Assembly (NCBI GenBank): GCA_030704615.1 | Contig: CM060731.1 | Coordinates: 14,198,001-14,262,000, forward strand | Reading direction: 5' to 3' | Origin: Takakia lepidozioides | Taxonomy: Eukaryota > Streptophyta > Takakiopsida > Takakiales > Takakiaceae | DNA: 64,000 bases | Shown here: positions 11,125-31,025 of the stretch, in pieces | Layout of the letters: every line of letters starts with the position of its first letter | Numbering within the stretch: position 1 is the first letter of the stretch | The notes under the pieces: model-generated | Told to the model about the DNA's origin: nothing | The model's input: only the letters and a program-made list of their open reading frames with translations | Database searches by the model: none | Position numbers and translations under genes: made by a program

Positions 11125-11954
11125 TGGTGGAGGACAATATTGTGTGTGGAGGATTTGGTCATTTTGTTCATACCAGTGAGAAGGTGTCCACCACACGCAA
11201 GACACTAGGGCTGTCTGGTGTACGCTGCAAGAGCCAGGGTTGTATTTCCCCAAGCCAGAGTGGCGCCTGAATGAAACAGATCATAGTCCATAAAGGGGAT
11301 TCCATGATTGAGATATGATATCAGGTGGGCCTTTCAGATGCAAAATGGAGAGGATATTGATTCTTTCCCCGGTTCACAAGACTTGTTTGTCATGCTTTTC
11401 ATGAAACGTGAGATGTTGGAGATGCTTGTCAGAAACCTGATTTCTCCGGGCCTAAACTTACCACTAAGCATACAAAGATGGGGTTCTAGCATTCTGAAAC
11501 AGTCAAATCTACCTGGCAGAGGATTGCTAAAGACTGTTTTGGTTCCACCAAGAAATTACACATTAGTCTGGCCTTCTGAACTATGTCACCCGCTAATTAT
11601 TCTCTACTAATCATCAAATCCTGTCTGCCACTAACGTAGATTGGTGTTATGAAACAAGTCATCTCTAACAGATCCGAGTAGGCTGAAGAAATTCTTTGAG
11701 CTAGCAATTGCCTTATCTGCAGGATGAAAGACACCTATCTCTGTATTATCCTCCAGAGGAAGGATGTTGGAGTGACAAGAGGAAAGAGTCATGGCTTGTC
11801 AGGGGATCAATTTCCCAACCTTGACTTTTTTAGTCCCTACATAATGTTTTAGTTTGGGTCAAGTGGGAAGATGACATACAAAACCCAAAGTTGCATCCTT
11901 GTAAAATACCTGACCTACAGGCATTTCAGGAGCTGAAACCCATGCAGAACTGCA
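11125..11954. other. intergenic, nothing recognised
   Basis: Follows the SDR stop codon. A frame at 11,308-11,610 has no recognisable motif. No repeat boundary is seen. Confidence 0.45.
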
Positions 11955-12063
11955 TCAAGCAAGTGACTTGAGCATATTTTCTGCATTAGACACTTCAAAT
12001 TCTGATGGTTTCTTTTCCACATTGAGGACTTTGATGTTCCCATTGTCCACAAATAATGCATAC
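11955..12063 (-). pseudogene. Type II peroxiredoxin, C-terminal exon (minus strand)
   Basis: Read on the minus strand, an AG acceptor at 12065-12064 opens an exon giving YALFVDNGNIKVLNVE and, further on, PSEFEVSNAENMLKSLA before TGA at 11957-11955. This is the C-terminal segment of plant type II peroxiredoxins (a (R)-(F/Y)-A-L-x-V-D/E-D-G block followed by NVE and a final AE/DxIL helix). A possible small exon with HGDF followed by a GTAAGT donor lies at 12761-12736 on the same strand. The active-site half of the same kind of gene lies on the opposite strand at 12.87-13.25 kb, so this exon cannot be joined to it in one transcript. Confidence 0.7.
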
Positions 12064-12870
12064 CTATAGGCACACATGTGAAATGTTAGCCGCAAATTTT
12101 TCCGAGATCTGAAGGCAGTTATTCTTTTCTTGGTGTCAAGCCAATGAGAAGACTCTACTGGATAAAGTTAGGAAAGGCGACGCTATGAATCTTGAACATC
12201 CATTGGATCTAAGGGGTTTAGAGAGGCATTAGGTGTTCATTGGAGGTTGAGGAATCTGCCCCTTCTTCCAAAGCCGAAGCGGGTTTGGATGGCTTAGAAT
12301 AACTTAGTTGAGACAATGCAGAAAGGCAGGGGAAAGGGGGCAGCCACCACAATAGTTGGATGGACTCTCATGTAGGAAAAAAAGCTTGATATTATGATAC
12401 AGATCTCACGCTCATCTTCAGATTAGTCTGGTTTCTGTAGACTAATGTTTACTGCCCTTTACACTATTCCTGCAGATGTTCAACAACAATAGAACTGAAA
12501 AAGTCATAGCAAAGCCAGCATACCAGAGAGAAGGGTAGGTGGCCTGGTAGGCAACATTGACGTGTGTTGTCAGTATTTTTGAATGTAAGGGCTGATCCTA
12601 CAAAACAGGCTCAATCCCGAAGATGCATGTCATCTACATTGAGAATTCTGAGAGAAATCAGGATGATGGCTGCAATAAACTACTTCTAACAGGTAAAATC
12701 AAGAGCAGTACAGAAGTTGCTCAAAGAAAACTTACGAAGTCGCCATGTTGATGGACAATGACTATGCTTATAGTGCAACGTTACATATTCATGTTCTTAG
12801 GAAAGCTTGAAGCTCAGTTTCGACGTTGGAATGCACTAATCACAGCTTGTGTGTTGTTGGTTCGTGTGGT

Positions 12871-13249
12871 TTACTTTCTGAAGGGCAAGAAGATCGTCGT
12901 CTTTGGCCTGCCTGTAAGTGCTCAATTGCTGTAGTTTTGAGTTCAGAAATTGGCTTGGTAGGAGTGGAGGGGAGAAGGACAAGTCATTACAAACGCGTTA
13001 GCATTCAGCTTTTTGTATGTGCGAGTTGTTGCATACAACCAACCCTTTTTAGAGAAATGTTTGATTGTGGTGTAGCTGGAGAGAAATGAGTGCAGGGGGC
13101 GTACACGGGCGTGTGCTCACAAACAACACGTACCTAATTTTTTGAATTATGTCGACGCCTTAAAGGCTAAAGGTGTTCAAGCCATCATCTGTGTGAATGA
13201 TCCCTTTACAATTAACGCTTGGGCCGAGAAGTTAGGTGCAAAAACCAAG
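12871..13249 (+). pseudogene. Type II peroxiredoxin (PRXIIF-like), active-site exons, frameshifted
   Basis: A plus-strand exon ending at 12913 reads LKGKKIVVFGLP and is followed by GTAAGT. The next exon, 13096-13249, continues GAYTGVCSQ, the peroxidatic-cysteine loop of plant mitochondrial-type PRXIIF (GxYTGVCSQQHVP). One extra A in the run at 13121-13123 shifts the frame before QHVPNF. In the shifted frame it goes on through KAKGVQAIICVNDPF and WAEKLGAKTK, then a GTATCA donor. The family reduces H2O2 and alkyl peroxides using glutaredoxin or thioredoxin. No downstream C-terminal exon is found on this strand. The exon 5' of 12871 is not resolved. The frameshift and the inverted position of the C-terminal exon indicate a dead gene, barring assembly error. 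Confidence 0.75.
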
Positions 13250-16200
13250 GTATCACTCGTTGCTCTTGGACTTTCACATAATGAGGAATTGCTATAGCTA
13301 TTGCAACCCTCCATAGCTGAATGAATGTCGGTAGCGTGAATATGGTTCTAGATCAAAAGATCAAACACTATTTGTTGCTGTACATGCACTCGTAGAGTTG
13401 TTTGGAAGAATCTTATTGCAAGCGAATGCTAAGGTGTGCTAATATGGCCCACACCAACATCTATCCATCATACGCCACAATATTCAAATAGTTTTCATCT
13501 GAAGGTACTATAAAAATAAAATGCTGTTGAAGAGTTGAAACTGAAAACGAAAGGGTTGAAAAGTTTGGCCTTCATGCACTTGACATTGCCAGTGCATGTT
13601 GTGGAGGCAGATACAATTCTACGGAGACTTCGATGGCAAGTTTCATAAGTAGATGGGTCTAAGTCTAGACTTGACAGGATGTCTTCTTGGGCATCGCTCT
13701 CAACGGGTACTTTCATTCTCCACAACTATTATTAGCTGGTGAGACCCTGTCGGTTAGATAAGTTATAGCTCTTCCATTTTCATAAGCTTCCAAATGGACA
13801 CCAAGCGCTTGTTTCAGCGCTGCATTTTCAGAGCCACAATGATTCTTTCGTGCTTGTGAATAAAAAGTACCTGCTCCGACAGATACATGGAGACCACCTC
13901 AACGGACTTGTAACCATACTGACAGCAGAAAGCAGATTTGGGACTTGCCTTAAAAATGGCGGAGAGTGGAGTTTTTGAGAAATTAGTGCTCAGGCCTTGA
14001 TCCCAAGTACGAGCCTCGCACAATGTAAGGCCCGCATTAAAATCGATCTTTTTAGCCCCAGAGCTGAAGGCATGCCATTGCAACAAACTGCACCACAGCC
14101 TCTGGCTGCGCCCACGCGCCACACCTGCTATTACCATTTCTTCCACTTTCTTCCTTCTACTTCTCTCTTTGCACTCTTTCGCATAGATTTGTGGAGAATT
14201 CCCGTTTTACAGAGTCTCTTCAGTGCGTCGCCTTCCTCATGTGCGTTTCTTTTGCTCTGAGGTCCTCAAGGCTGTGAGAGAGACGATGGGCCGCCCTGTG
14301 TTTGTCAGGCCTCCCTGGCGTTCCTGCAAACAATGGCCCGAGGTTTCGAAGGGCGCCCGTTGGGCTTGGAAGCCATGGACGAAGGAATAAGTTCGTCCGC
14401 CTAAGAGCGAGCGAATAAATTATTCTGCTCGTTCACGAATGAAGGAATTCGTTTTCTCATGAACGAATAATTTGCTCGCTCCGTCCATGAACGAAACTAT
14501 GGAAGAAAAACAGAGGAAGAAGACGGAGGTATGGGTTTTGGAGAGGGAGGGCGAGCGGGAATGTCGCAGCAGCTGTGTACCATGGTACGATCTCCCACTC
14601 CTACCTCCCTTTGTTTGTTCAATGAGGAGTGTGTCTGGGGATCCACTGCAAGGTCCAAGAAATTGATGGGAGGACAGGGGTTACCCATTCGTACTCTACA
14701 GAGAATTGTAGACTTTGTCGGGTGGTTTTCTTAGCCAAGGCCTCATCGTGTTGTTGTTCAACAGTGCCAATTCAAGTACTAGGCATTTGAAAGGCCTGCG
14801 AGAGAGCGGTTCAAATGCAGAGGAAGGGCTATTTTGAGAAATGAGAAGGACTCCGAGGAATGTCCGTTTGTGATGGTCTAAGTTGGAAGACCAGCTTCTT
14901 AGGATTTTAGATCCAGTTAACACAAGGTGAAATCCGTGATTTTGTAAAGAGTGTCGGGAGAGGTTTGCTTATGGGTTTGGAGGGATATTACGTCAGTAGC
15001 TAAGCGTACTCGATGATGGTATCTGACAGGAGGGAGGGCTCAAACACTTTCCATTACTGGTGGAGATGGAGATGGGCTTTGGTATTTCCGGCAGAACACG
15101 AGCCGGCAACCTCATGCTGTAGTATTCCTATCATGTTGACAAGAGGGGGAACAATCTGGCTGGCACACCATCGCACACCGTCCATCTCAGGTACCACTGG
15201 CCTTCTTTGTGAGCCTCTTTCTTAAAAATATAGTGTCCTAGAGAGCTTCTAGAGGCTAGAGATGAATTACAAGTTCCTTGTGGATGGTAGAGAGCTTTCG
15301 AGAAGAGCGTGTCAGCCCCACATTCCATGATCCCACACACAACTGCTGTCAGAGAAGGAATGAGGGTGAGTTTTCTGAGAGAGGAAAATACCTATAGTGA
15401 GAAGGTTGAGTAAAAGAGAAAGAGAAGGATATGGATGGCTGTTGACTGGGGTGCAGATAATCTTGGTCTGAGCAAGGGGAAGGAGGGGTTGCTGGAGGAG
15501 CTTACGGCCAGCCGCCCAAGAGTCGTGATTATCAGCAGAGCTTCAACATCGAAGTGTTTGCTTTCCATTAGGTGCCAGGAAGGAGCATCTCCACGGATTG
15601 GAGATTGTCAAGGTACAACTCTATTGGAGACAGAAGGCCAGGTGAGATATCGTCCTGTCTGGGTTTTCTCCATTCCATTCAGAGTGCTGCTTATGGTCTC
15701 TGTCTTCAATGTTGGGCTGGGTGGAGGATTCTCTGGTAAGCTTTCCAACTGCATGCAAAAACAATCTCATGCCTAGTTTAGTAGGGCGTCATCTGGGAAC
15801 AAATACTGTATTTCCATGCGTGATCTCATGGAAATACTTCACCCTATTTGTCTTCCAACCAGCAAATCTTGATGGTATTTTTACCTAGACCACTATCAGT
15901 TTCGTAGCCTGACATTTTAATTGGGTGTATAAATTAGCAACTTTGGATGATGAGATGTTTGACAGGATTATGTAACATGTAATTGTGGAGATTTAGGTGC
16001 AAGCAGAGATGAAAAAAGGTGCTCTGCCATTGCGTCCTTTCAATGGCATCTCCTCGTCTGCTCCCAAGAACAAGGCAGGTCAGTGTTGCAATTCCACATT
16101 GTATAACTGAAGTTTGGGTATTTCATATTCAATGCTAGAGTAGTCAAGTTTCTTATCTGTTTGCAATGATTCATATTACGCAAGAGAGAGAAGACAGACG

Positions 16201-16379
16201 AATTTTATTGTGGAGGGAAGGAGGAAAATGAATTATGCCCATGAGAGGCTCAGAGAGGAGAAAGGACAGAAATGTGTAATGTCCAGGGGAGGCCAGAAAG
16301 TTCCAAGGGAGACAGTAGACCACACAGAAACCAAAGAGAGCTCGTATCTTATCCAACACTTGGTTCACCTTCTGTCATG
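13250..16379. other. gene-poor region upstream of RecQ
   Basis: No supported gene. Frames at 14,472-14,734, 15,013-15,225 and 15,435-15,776 have no family features. An imperfect inverted repeat rich in GAGCGAGC and GAATAATT occurs at 14,405-14,481. The stretch from about 16,380 onward is duplicated at the right end of the window. Confidence 0.5.
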
Positions 16380-16729
16380 CATAACTTCCTTATTAAAGGA
16401 ATGCAATGAGATTCATTCTGTCCAGCCAAATCCTATATCTTGTGTAATCAATGTTGCATCCATATTCAGAACAACTTGTCCTGGGGATTCCGTGACAATC
16501 CACTAAGATCAGTACTGTCTCAGTGGTAGACCTCTTGTCACCATCCAAGTGGGACTCATAGGGTTACTATTTCCAGGATGGCCATAGTTAACCAGAGGGG
16601 TGCAATTTGGCCGGATTGCATTAAAGGTTGGCATTTAAAGCAGTTGTTTCTATGACTCTTCTAAGATGACATAAATTCATGGAGTGTTTCTGGATTTGAA
16701 CACTTGTGGCAGGAGAGGATGCACAGCGC

Positions 16730-24926
<8,197 letters not shown>

Positions 24927-26792
24927 CAGGACATTAGCTGCATTGGGGGGTGGGGGGTAGTTGGAATAGGGCTGCAGGTTAACCATCTACAGCACTCCAT
25001 GTTCCCTGGAAATGGGCAGCTTGGTAGAAGGGAAATGTCCATTGTAGGAGGGTGGAAGCATTGTGAACGGAAATTTCAGTAGAATTTGCTTCTGTGCAGG
25101 TTCATGACAAATCTCCATGTGCATGTCAACAAAACATCCTGACTGGAATCCAAAGGAATGTGAGTAAAAATCTAATCTGCTGTTTGCTTCAGAGTTACAG
25201 AAAGTATCACTGGTGTCTCTCCGTCTGTCTGTCTGCATTCTCACCCCACTCTTCTGCACCATGCCCTCAGCCCGACAGGGTCATATTCTTTTTTCTTTCA
25301 TGTAAAAACAAGATGGGCTCTCTTGCTTTGGCAAAACATAAGAGGAAGGTGAGAGTAAGGGCATGACTGAGCACACCGAGGTAGGCTGAGAACATATTAA
25401 AATGAGGAAAAATAACCGCACATGACAGGCTGAGAAAGGGGACACTGCCCCCTAACCAAAAAAGGTCAGGAAAAGAGCCTAGCATAAGTTTATGAAGGCT
25501 AAAATTTGCAAGAGTTCCAGGCAAAGGAACCCATAGAGGGTGGGGTGATCTAGGGTTCAAAGTCTCCACCTTCCAATGGAAGGATCGATAATCCTTGGAT
25601 GAAGAGACTATAATTTATGGTTCCTTGGGAGGAGCCTACTTTCTTCTTTCTTCCCAACCTCCAATATCACAGAAGCCTTTGTGAGGGCTCGTCTCTCACT
25701 ACATATTCTGATATTGTTTCATGGAATTGGACTTTGAGCAGCCATAACTTTGTCCCTGTTTGGCCAATGAAGCTCAACAGGGGGTGATGGAAAGCTCTCA
25801 ATCTGGACTACAATCTCCCTGTTGGCAGCTCTTCAAACAGACCTGGACTTAGGAAGTTAGGGCTGTTCAAAAAACTGGGTGACATAAGGGTGAAGACATG
25901 TTCTAACAAATGGACATGATTTGCTCGCCTCATGTTACAAACATGAGGCAGGTTTACTGGTTAGGCATTGGACCTCCAACTGCTCTGCAAATGCTTGTGG
26001 GACGGCCTGACAGCTAGTGTTTCAAGACGCTGTGAATGCCAATGAAAGTTCTGCTATGGTGGGTTCAAAAGTTATACAAACAGTGTGGTATCGCGAGTGA
26101 TGACAAAAATGGTTGGAATTAACTGAGAAACAAACCACCCAGCATCACAAGGAGGAGTGTTTATATGATGTACTCGAATGACTTTGTTTGCCATAGCCTT
26201 GTGGCAGCAGTGTTCAGACATTTACACCACTTATACTAAAAATCAGTAACAGGCTTACAAATGCTAAAGATAAATAAGCAGCTTGACACTAGGCTATCTC
26301 AAATTTTCCCGTTCCTAAGGTATTTCAGACTCAGATGCAAAAGTCTACTTTCTGGAGTTGATAATGCTTATGCACCAATAATCAAAGTGCAGGTCGAGAA
26401 GTGACATTGAATAATTGGAATTCTACCTTGTAGGCCCCGAGTGCATGAGTGGCACCAAAGCACTGAAATACTTTTCACCTGCAGATTCAGCAGGTCCAAT
26501 CCTTGGACCTGTATCCCTGTCTACTAGCTTCCCAACAAATGAAAAGATAACAATAGCAAGCCTCTCATCACTCTTCCTTTGAAATCACCAGTCTTACAGG
26601 AGGGTCAGAGCAAATCACTGGCCATTTGTAGCAATGACGGGATCGGATGCATCTAATATGCTTGGACTCGCCCACCTTTTCTGTCACAAAATGACAATTG
26701 CAAAACACACATTAATATGTTGGAGAGGGCTAGGGGGCTTAGAGATGGGAAACATATAGCAGTTGCATTGTGGCATGGCCGAAAGGATAAGA
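24927..26792. other. intergenic between RecQ and DUF1475, repeat-bearing
   Basis: No gene supported. Contains the second tRNA-like SINE copy (25,950-26,075) and a degenerate copy of the short retroposon at about 26,167-26,204 (TTGCCATAGCCTTGTGGC). Confidence 0.5.
25950..26075 (+). repeat. tRNA-derived SINE-like repeat, copy 2
   Basis: CTGGTTAGGCATTGGACCTC at the head and GGTGGGTTCAAAAGTT about 100 bp on resemble A and B boxes. It is similar to 21,762-21,878 with scattered changes and small indels. Confidence 0.45.
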
Positions 26793-26870
26793 AAATACTC
26801 ATGAGACATTGTTTGCCGTAGCCTTGTGGCTATAAACTCCGCACAAGTTCAGGCAGAACAAGAGGGGTCA
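26793..26870 (-). repeat. short retroposon family, diverged copy
   Basis: Contains TTTGCCGTAGCCTTGTGGC and a decayed version of the CCGCACCCAGTTTGAGCGGAAC block. Lies just downstream of the DUF1475 stop codon. A related copy lies next to the DUF1475 exon-4 fragment at 47 kb, so the two may have been duplicated together. Confidence 0.6.
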
Positions 26871-26928
26871 TTCCAGCAGTAATATAAACCATGAGATTGG
26901 GCTTTCCAGATTTCCTCTGGAAAGCTCT

Positions 26929-29283
26929 TCACACAAGCACCAATATGCTGTGGGCCAGGGCAATAGGCTCAGCATCGAGATTTTCAAAGTTGGTGAACAG
27001 ATAAGCAGGGACTATGTACTTGATGGTCCTCAAGAGGATTGCTCTGTGATGAGAATACCCCGGACATGACCCTGAAGGGATGAGCATAAACAGAGGGAGA
27101 GCTTCCTCCAAAGAAGTACTTCATAAGACGTTTGCCGTAGCCTTGTGGCCATTGACCCCGCACCCAGTTTGAGCGGAACACAAAGAGCTTCCTCCAAAGA
27201 GATGGGTGAAATGCCTGCCTTCACCATGTGTGAAATTGACAGATAGAAAACTCTTTTTTGAACTTCGTGGACTAACAAGAGTTTGCTTTAGTGAAGAGAT
27301 TGCATTGGAATCAACTTGGCCTGGAATGAAATTGACAACTTCAGCCCTTGCCAAAATAACCAAGATATCATTCATCCACATCTTTGCTATTGGAAAGCAC
27401 TAATAGAGGGATTGTGTACCTAGAGGAGCGATCCTTGAGGAGTACCAGATGCAGAGGATCTTCAGGGGACAATTTGAAAAGTTCAATAGCAACATACCAG
27501 CAGGCTGTCACGCTGCAACCACCATGACCAAGAATGAATTTCCTCCTCTCATAGCCTCTCTCTCACCCACTTTCTCTTTTGCCCCTTTCAAGTATCTTCT
27601 CTTTCTCTCCATTCAAAGCAGTCTGAGAGTGTAAGACCAGATGGTTACAACAAACGAAAAGGTGGGGGTGGGGACCGAGAGCAGCAGCATAACGAGTCCA
27701 TCTATCTGTCTCTCCCCCTCTCCTTGTGTGCCACATCTTGCATGTATTCAATCCTTCAACTTCTGAAAATCCGCTATTGGGCCGCACTTCAGCCCTTGAA
27801 AAGCAGACGGCATACTATAACGAATCCCTTCCATAGAGAGAGAACATGGAAACTAGAAGTACCTGCCAAAGCAGACAAGGAGAATCGTCCATATGACACG
27901 ACTTGTCCAGCTTGACTCCTTGTACCAAACCCAAGTCTGCCTCCACACGAGAAATAGCCCATGTTAAATATTTTCTCTAGGGATGACATATACCCATCAG
28001 CCTCTGCAGATGTACTCATAAGACCGTGTTTGCCGTAGCCTTGTGGCCCTAAACCCCGCACCCAGTTTGGGCGGAACAAAAGGGACCAGAAACTACCTTT
28101 GTGAGGGGCATCAGCCTTTGCACAGTGGGAAAGAGAGATACATACGATGTTTCGCTCGGAAGGCTGGCTATGACATACAACTTGGGGAATAATAGCTCCC
28201 CCTGGCGACTAATCTTCCAGGAGCCCATTGTGGGGTTCCAGCCAACCAGGTAGGAAATTAAGACCAAAATGTAGTCACATGGAACTATAAAACATTCAAG
28301 CAACCTCAATAACCAGAACACACAAAAACAACTAGAAACCAGCCTTACATTGTTGCACAAAGACAAAGTGTCCGCAGATAGTCATTGAACTGCACTTTTG
28401 AATCTTGCTCTACTGGACCCAGCCCTAATTGAGAAAAGAAGATTTCCCATGAATTACTGTAGAGACCTTAAGGAAGAAAGGAAGGGAGCATCCTATAAAT
28501 ACCTGCTCCTTGATGCAAAGTGAGAATTGCAACACAACTAAACTGTGACCCCACTTGCTAAACTGGAGGACCAAGTTTGAACTATAGTACAGCATTCACC
28601 AAGTATTCATTTCTATCCATCGACACTGTTCTCTGAAGGTGCGGAAGGCTTACGGCAATGAGGATAATATTGACATAGAAATCAATGAGTGTGGCGCTCA
28701 TCCACCTGCAGCCCCCCATCAGAAAACACATGAAGAGTAGTCATTCTTTTGTATTATCTGAGCAACTTAAATGTCAAAGTGAGGAGTGGAGAACATTGAG
28801 GCCAGATCAGGTTCATCATCTTCAGCAAGATTTATAGCCACGTCTGACGAAGGAACTACTCTTGCCACTCCCACTCTCAGATCCATGAAGAGGGCAAGTT
28901 ATCATTGATAGAGACTAAAAGACTGGACATGGTGACACCAGTTTGAAACTTCAGCTGTCAGTTACCTCGCGAAAACTACCAGCTCGAGCCAAAGTGCCTA
29001 CCAAATCGCCCTCTTCGTGTCTCATTCATCAATTAACCCTGTCGGAGACGGGGGACGACAACGACAAAGCCTTCACCCACCTTCAGTCAATCCCAGGTTG
29101 CAGAGAGAGTCTGAGCTGAGTAAGATGAGATTGTAGAACCCGATTGCAAAAGAATTCTTACGGGGTAAGCAGCTCGTAGCGGAACGGCGAGCCATCGGTG
29201 ATACAGGTATAGAGAACCGTGATGGCAGTCACCAATCCCAAGCCCACGAACACCACTCTCCCCACTAGCACTGCGGATACCAT
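26929..29283 (-). CDS. DUF1475 membrane protein, four exons
   Basis: Minus-strand exons 29283-29162, 28705-28654, 27936-27863 and 27028-26929 join in phase with GT-AG junctions to 115 residues. Exon 1 starts MVSAVLVGRVVFVGLGLV, a first membrane span, and ends ITDGSPFRYELLTP. Exon 2 gives WMSATLIDFYVNIILIA, a second hydrophobic segment. Exon 3 gives WVWYKESSW and IWTILLVCFG, a third span. Exon 4 ends EPIALAHSILVLV before TGA. The order TDGSPF..ELLTPWM..TLIDFYVN..W..YKESSW is the hallmark of the plant DUF1475 family, small multi-span proteins of unknown function. The C-terminal exon is less conserved. Introns carry two short-retroposon insertions. Frame closure over four exons makes this a likely intact gene. 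Confidence 0.85.
27115..27183 (-). mobile_element. short retroposon with 17-bp target duplication
   Basis: A 69-bp insert containing TTTGCCGTAGCCTTGTGGCC and CACCCAGTTTGAGCGG is flanked by direct repeats AGAGCTTCCTCCAAAGA at 27098-27114 and 27184-27200. It lies in DUF1475 intron 3. The orientation follows the reading in which the constant 3' end is CTTATGA(A)GTAC. It is shorter at the 5' end than the copy at 28,009. Confidence 0.8.
28009..28108 (-). mobile_element. short retroposon, full-length (100-bp) copy
   Basis: A 100-bp insert is flanked by CATCAGCCTCTGCA (27995-28008) and CATCAGCCTTTGCA (28109-28122), a 14-bp target duplication with one difference. Beyond the shared core it carries the extra 5' block read here as GGGACCAGAAACTACCTTTG. 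It lies in DUF1475 intron 2. Confidence 0.75.
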
Positions 29284-30842
29284 AGCTGACGTGCTGATGT
29301 TCTTGTGTCTTGCGTCTTGCTGAGATTGTGCGTTTGCTCTGAAGTTGGGTCCAAGTCGCCTTCGTTATCATGCGCTTCCGAATTGGACAAGTGTAGCCCC
29401 CCACAGCAGGATCCATGGAAAGTCATCAAAAAACATGTTTGACAATTGCATGACACGGAAGACCACATTGCGGTGACCGAGACAAAATGCTTTTGTGAAG
29501 CTTCTACGCATCCGGCCAAGAGGAAGCCGACACGGCTGATTCTCAGCCTCTCAAATTCCATCGCATGCTGCTACCATACTGTCCTACTGTACTGGGAGTT
29601 TTGAATGCCAGTTTCCATCATTTTATGGATGATCTCTACCGCCCTTGAGAAGGAAATCTTGTGGTTTCTAAAGAGTTCTAAAACTTTCTCACATCATAGT
29701 CCACCCAGTGACTCAAAGTTGCAAATTGCAAAGTCCTTTGCAAGCTTTCGACTATGCATTGCGAATGTGAAACGATCTGGTATCTCTGGTGGAAAAGATC
29801 TTCAATACGTGACGTGAACTTTCTTCTCGTTGGAGTGATTGGGTAGAGTGCTGGGGTCTCACAGATGGCTGTAACCTTAGAAGCTTGGTTCTGGGTTTCT
29901 ACACTGTAGACCATTAGTGACAAGCAAATAAATGGTTACTTGGACAATCATCTCACTCATCCACAAGCCTCAAAGTGGTCGCTCTCCCTTTCAACGACTT
30001 CAAGCTGATTGCTGGTCAAGAAGCATTTGCCAATGAATATTCAACTCACATCTTTGAGCATTCGAATGGGACTATCATGGGAAAGCTGAACTATCCCAAC
30101 TGTGCGGATTTAGTAAGCACACAAGATGATGGGTTCCTGAAGATATAAGGAGCAGTGAAAGCACCCAGTCATGTTATGCCTATTGAGCTCACATGCTTTG
30201 ACACCCTCAGACACAACCCCAAGTGATTCATGTGGCAACAATTTTCATCTAAGCCTTGACATTCATAGGAAGCCCGTTGCTGCAAATTTTCCAAACCTGT
30301 GAGCTGGGTTTGCCCAAAGAAACTCGTGACTCGGGGTATGGAGAAACTGACTTGAAGCTCCAGATCCTACCTACTAATCTGTTGCATGTTGGAAGATATC
30401 AAGTGCTACTAAGGTTGCCCCTTCATGTCATGGCTTGGGCCTGCGACCATGGAACTTCCAACACTATTGCAGGGGGGCTCATCATCTTTAAGAGACTGTT
30501 GATCTCTAGAATCCAAGGCCGAAGAAACCTGTCGACTGACCGGCTGCTACTGAAGGAGAGTGAGCTGCAACCACAGTTCAGAATGACACTTTCATCAGAA
30601 AAGAGGGTGATAGTTGATAATAGTACTCAACTGCTCGCGCATTGTGATGGGGTACACTGCTCAAAGCATCGACCCTCTTTGAAAGAATCAACACAACATA
30701 GCAGCTCTTTTTTTTCGATAAGTGTGACAACTGTGGCCATCCTCACATTCAGGCTTCGGCAATTCTAGTGGCCCATATTCTGCTTTCCTCTTACCTCCAC
30801 AGTAGACATTTAGATCAGGGAAAGAATGTAACCCCACACTGC
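29284..30842. other. intergenic between DUF1475 and PET117-like genes
   Basis: Includes the 5' flank of DUF1475 (minus strand) and the 3' flank of the PET117-like gene. The plus-strand frame at 30,256-30,768 (170 codons) has no recognisable domain and I do not annotate it. Confidence 0.45.
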
Positions 30843-31025
30843 TCAAGAGTTAGAAGGGGCCTGATTGGAGTGCTGTCGCTGCTTCATGGCAAGCAGTTGC
30901 TGGTCACGGATGACGCCCGCGTGGAGATTGGCACGCTCTTGCTGCTGCAGTCTGTGCACGGACGCTATGCCACCTCCTGTCACGACCACCACTGCAACCA
31001 AAAACCCAAGTGCCTTTCTGTCCAT
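30843..31025 (-). CDS. PET117-like mitochondrial cytochrome c oxidase assembly factor
   Basis: A complete 60-codon frame with no intron. Residues 7-22 form one hydrophobic segment (GFLVAVVVVTGGGIA). It is followed by VHRLQQQERANLHAGVIRD, matching the PET117 pattern of a single N-terminal membrane span, then V/H-x-x-Q-x-x-x-R and the diagnostic GVIRD near residue 39. The tail is basic and glutamine-rich. PET117 proteins are about 60-80 residues and act in the mitochondrial inner membrane during maturation of cytochrome c oxidase. It is transcribed divergently from the Nudix gene about 1.1 kb away. The overlapping plus-strand frames are antisense shadows. Identification rests on length, topology and one short motif. 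Confidence 0.6.
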   Translation of the reverse strand: MDRKALGFLVAVVVVTGGGIASVHRLQQQERANLHAGVIRDQQLLAMKQRQHSNQAPSNS

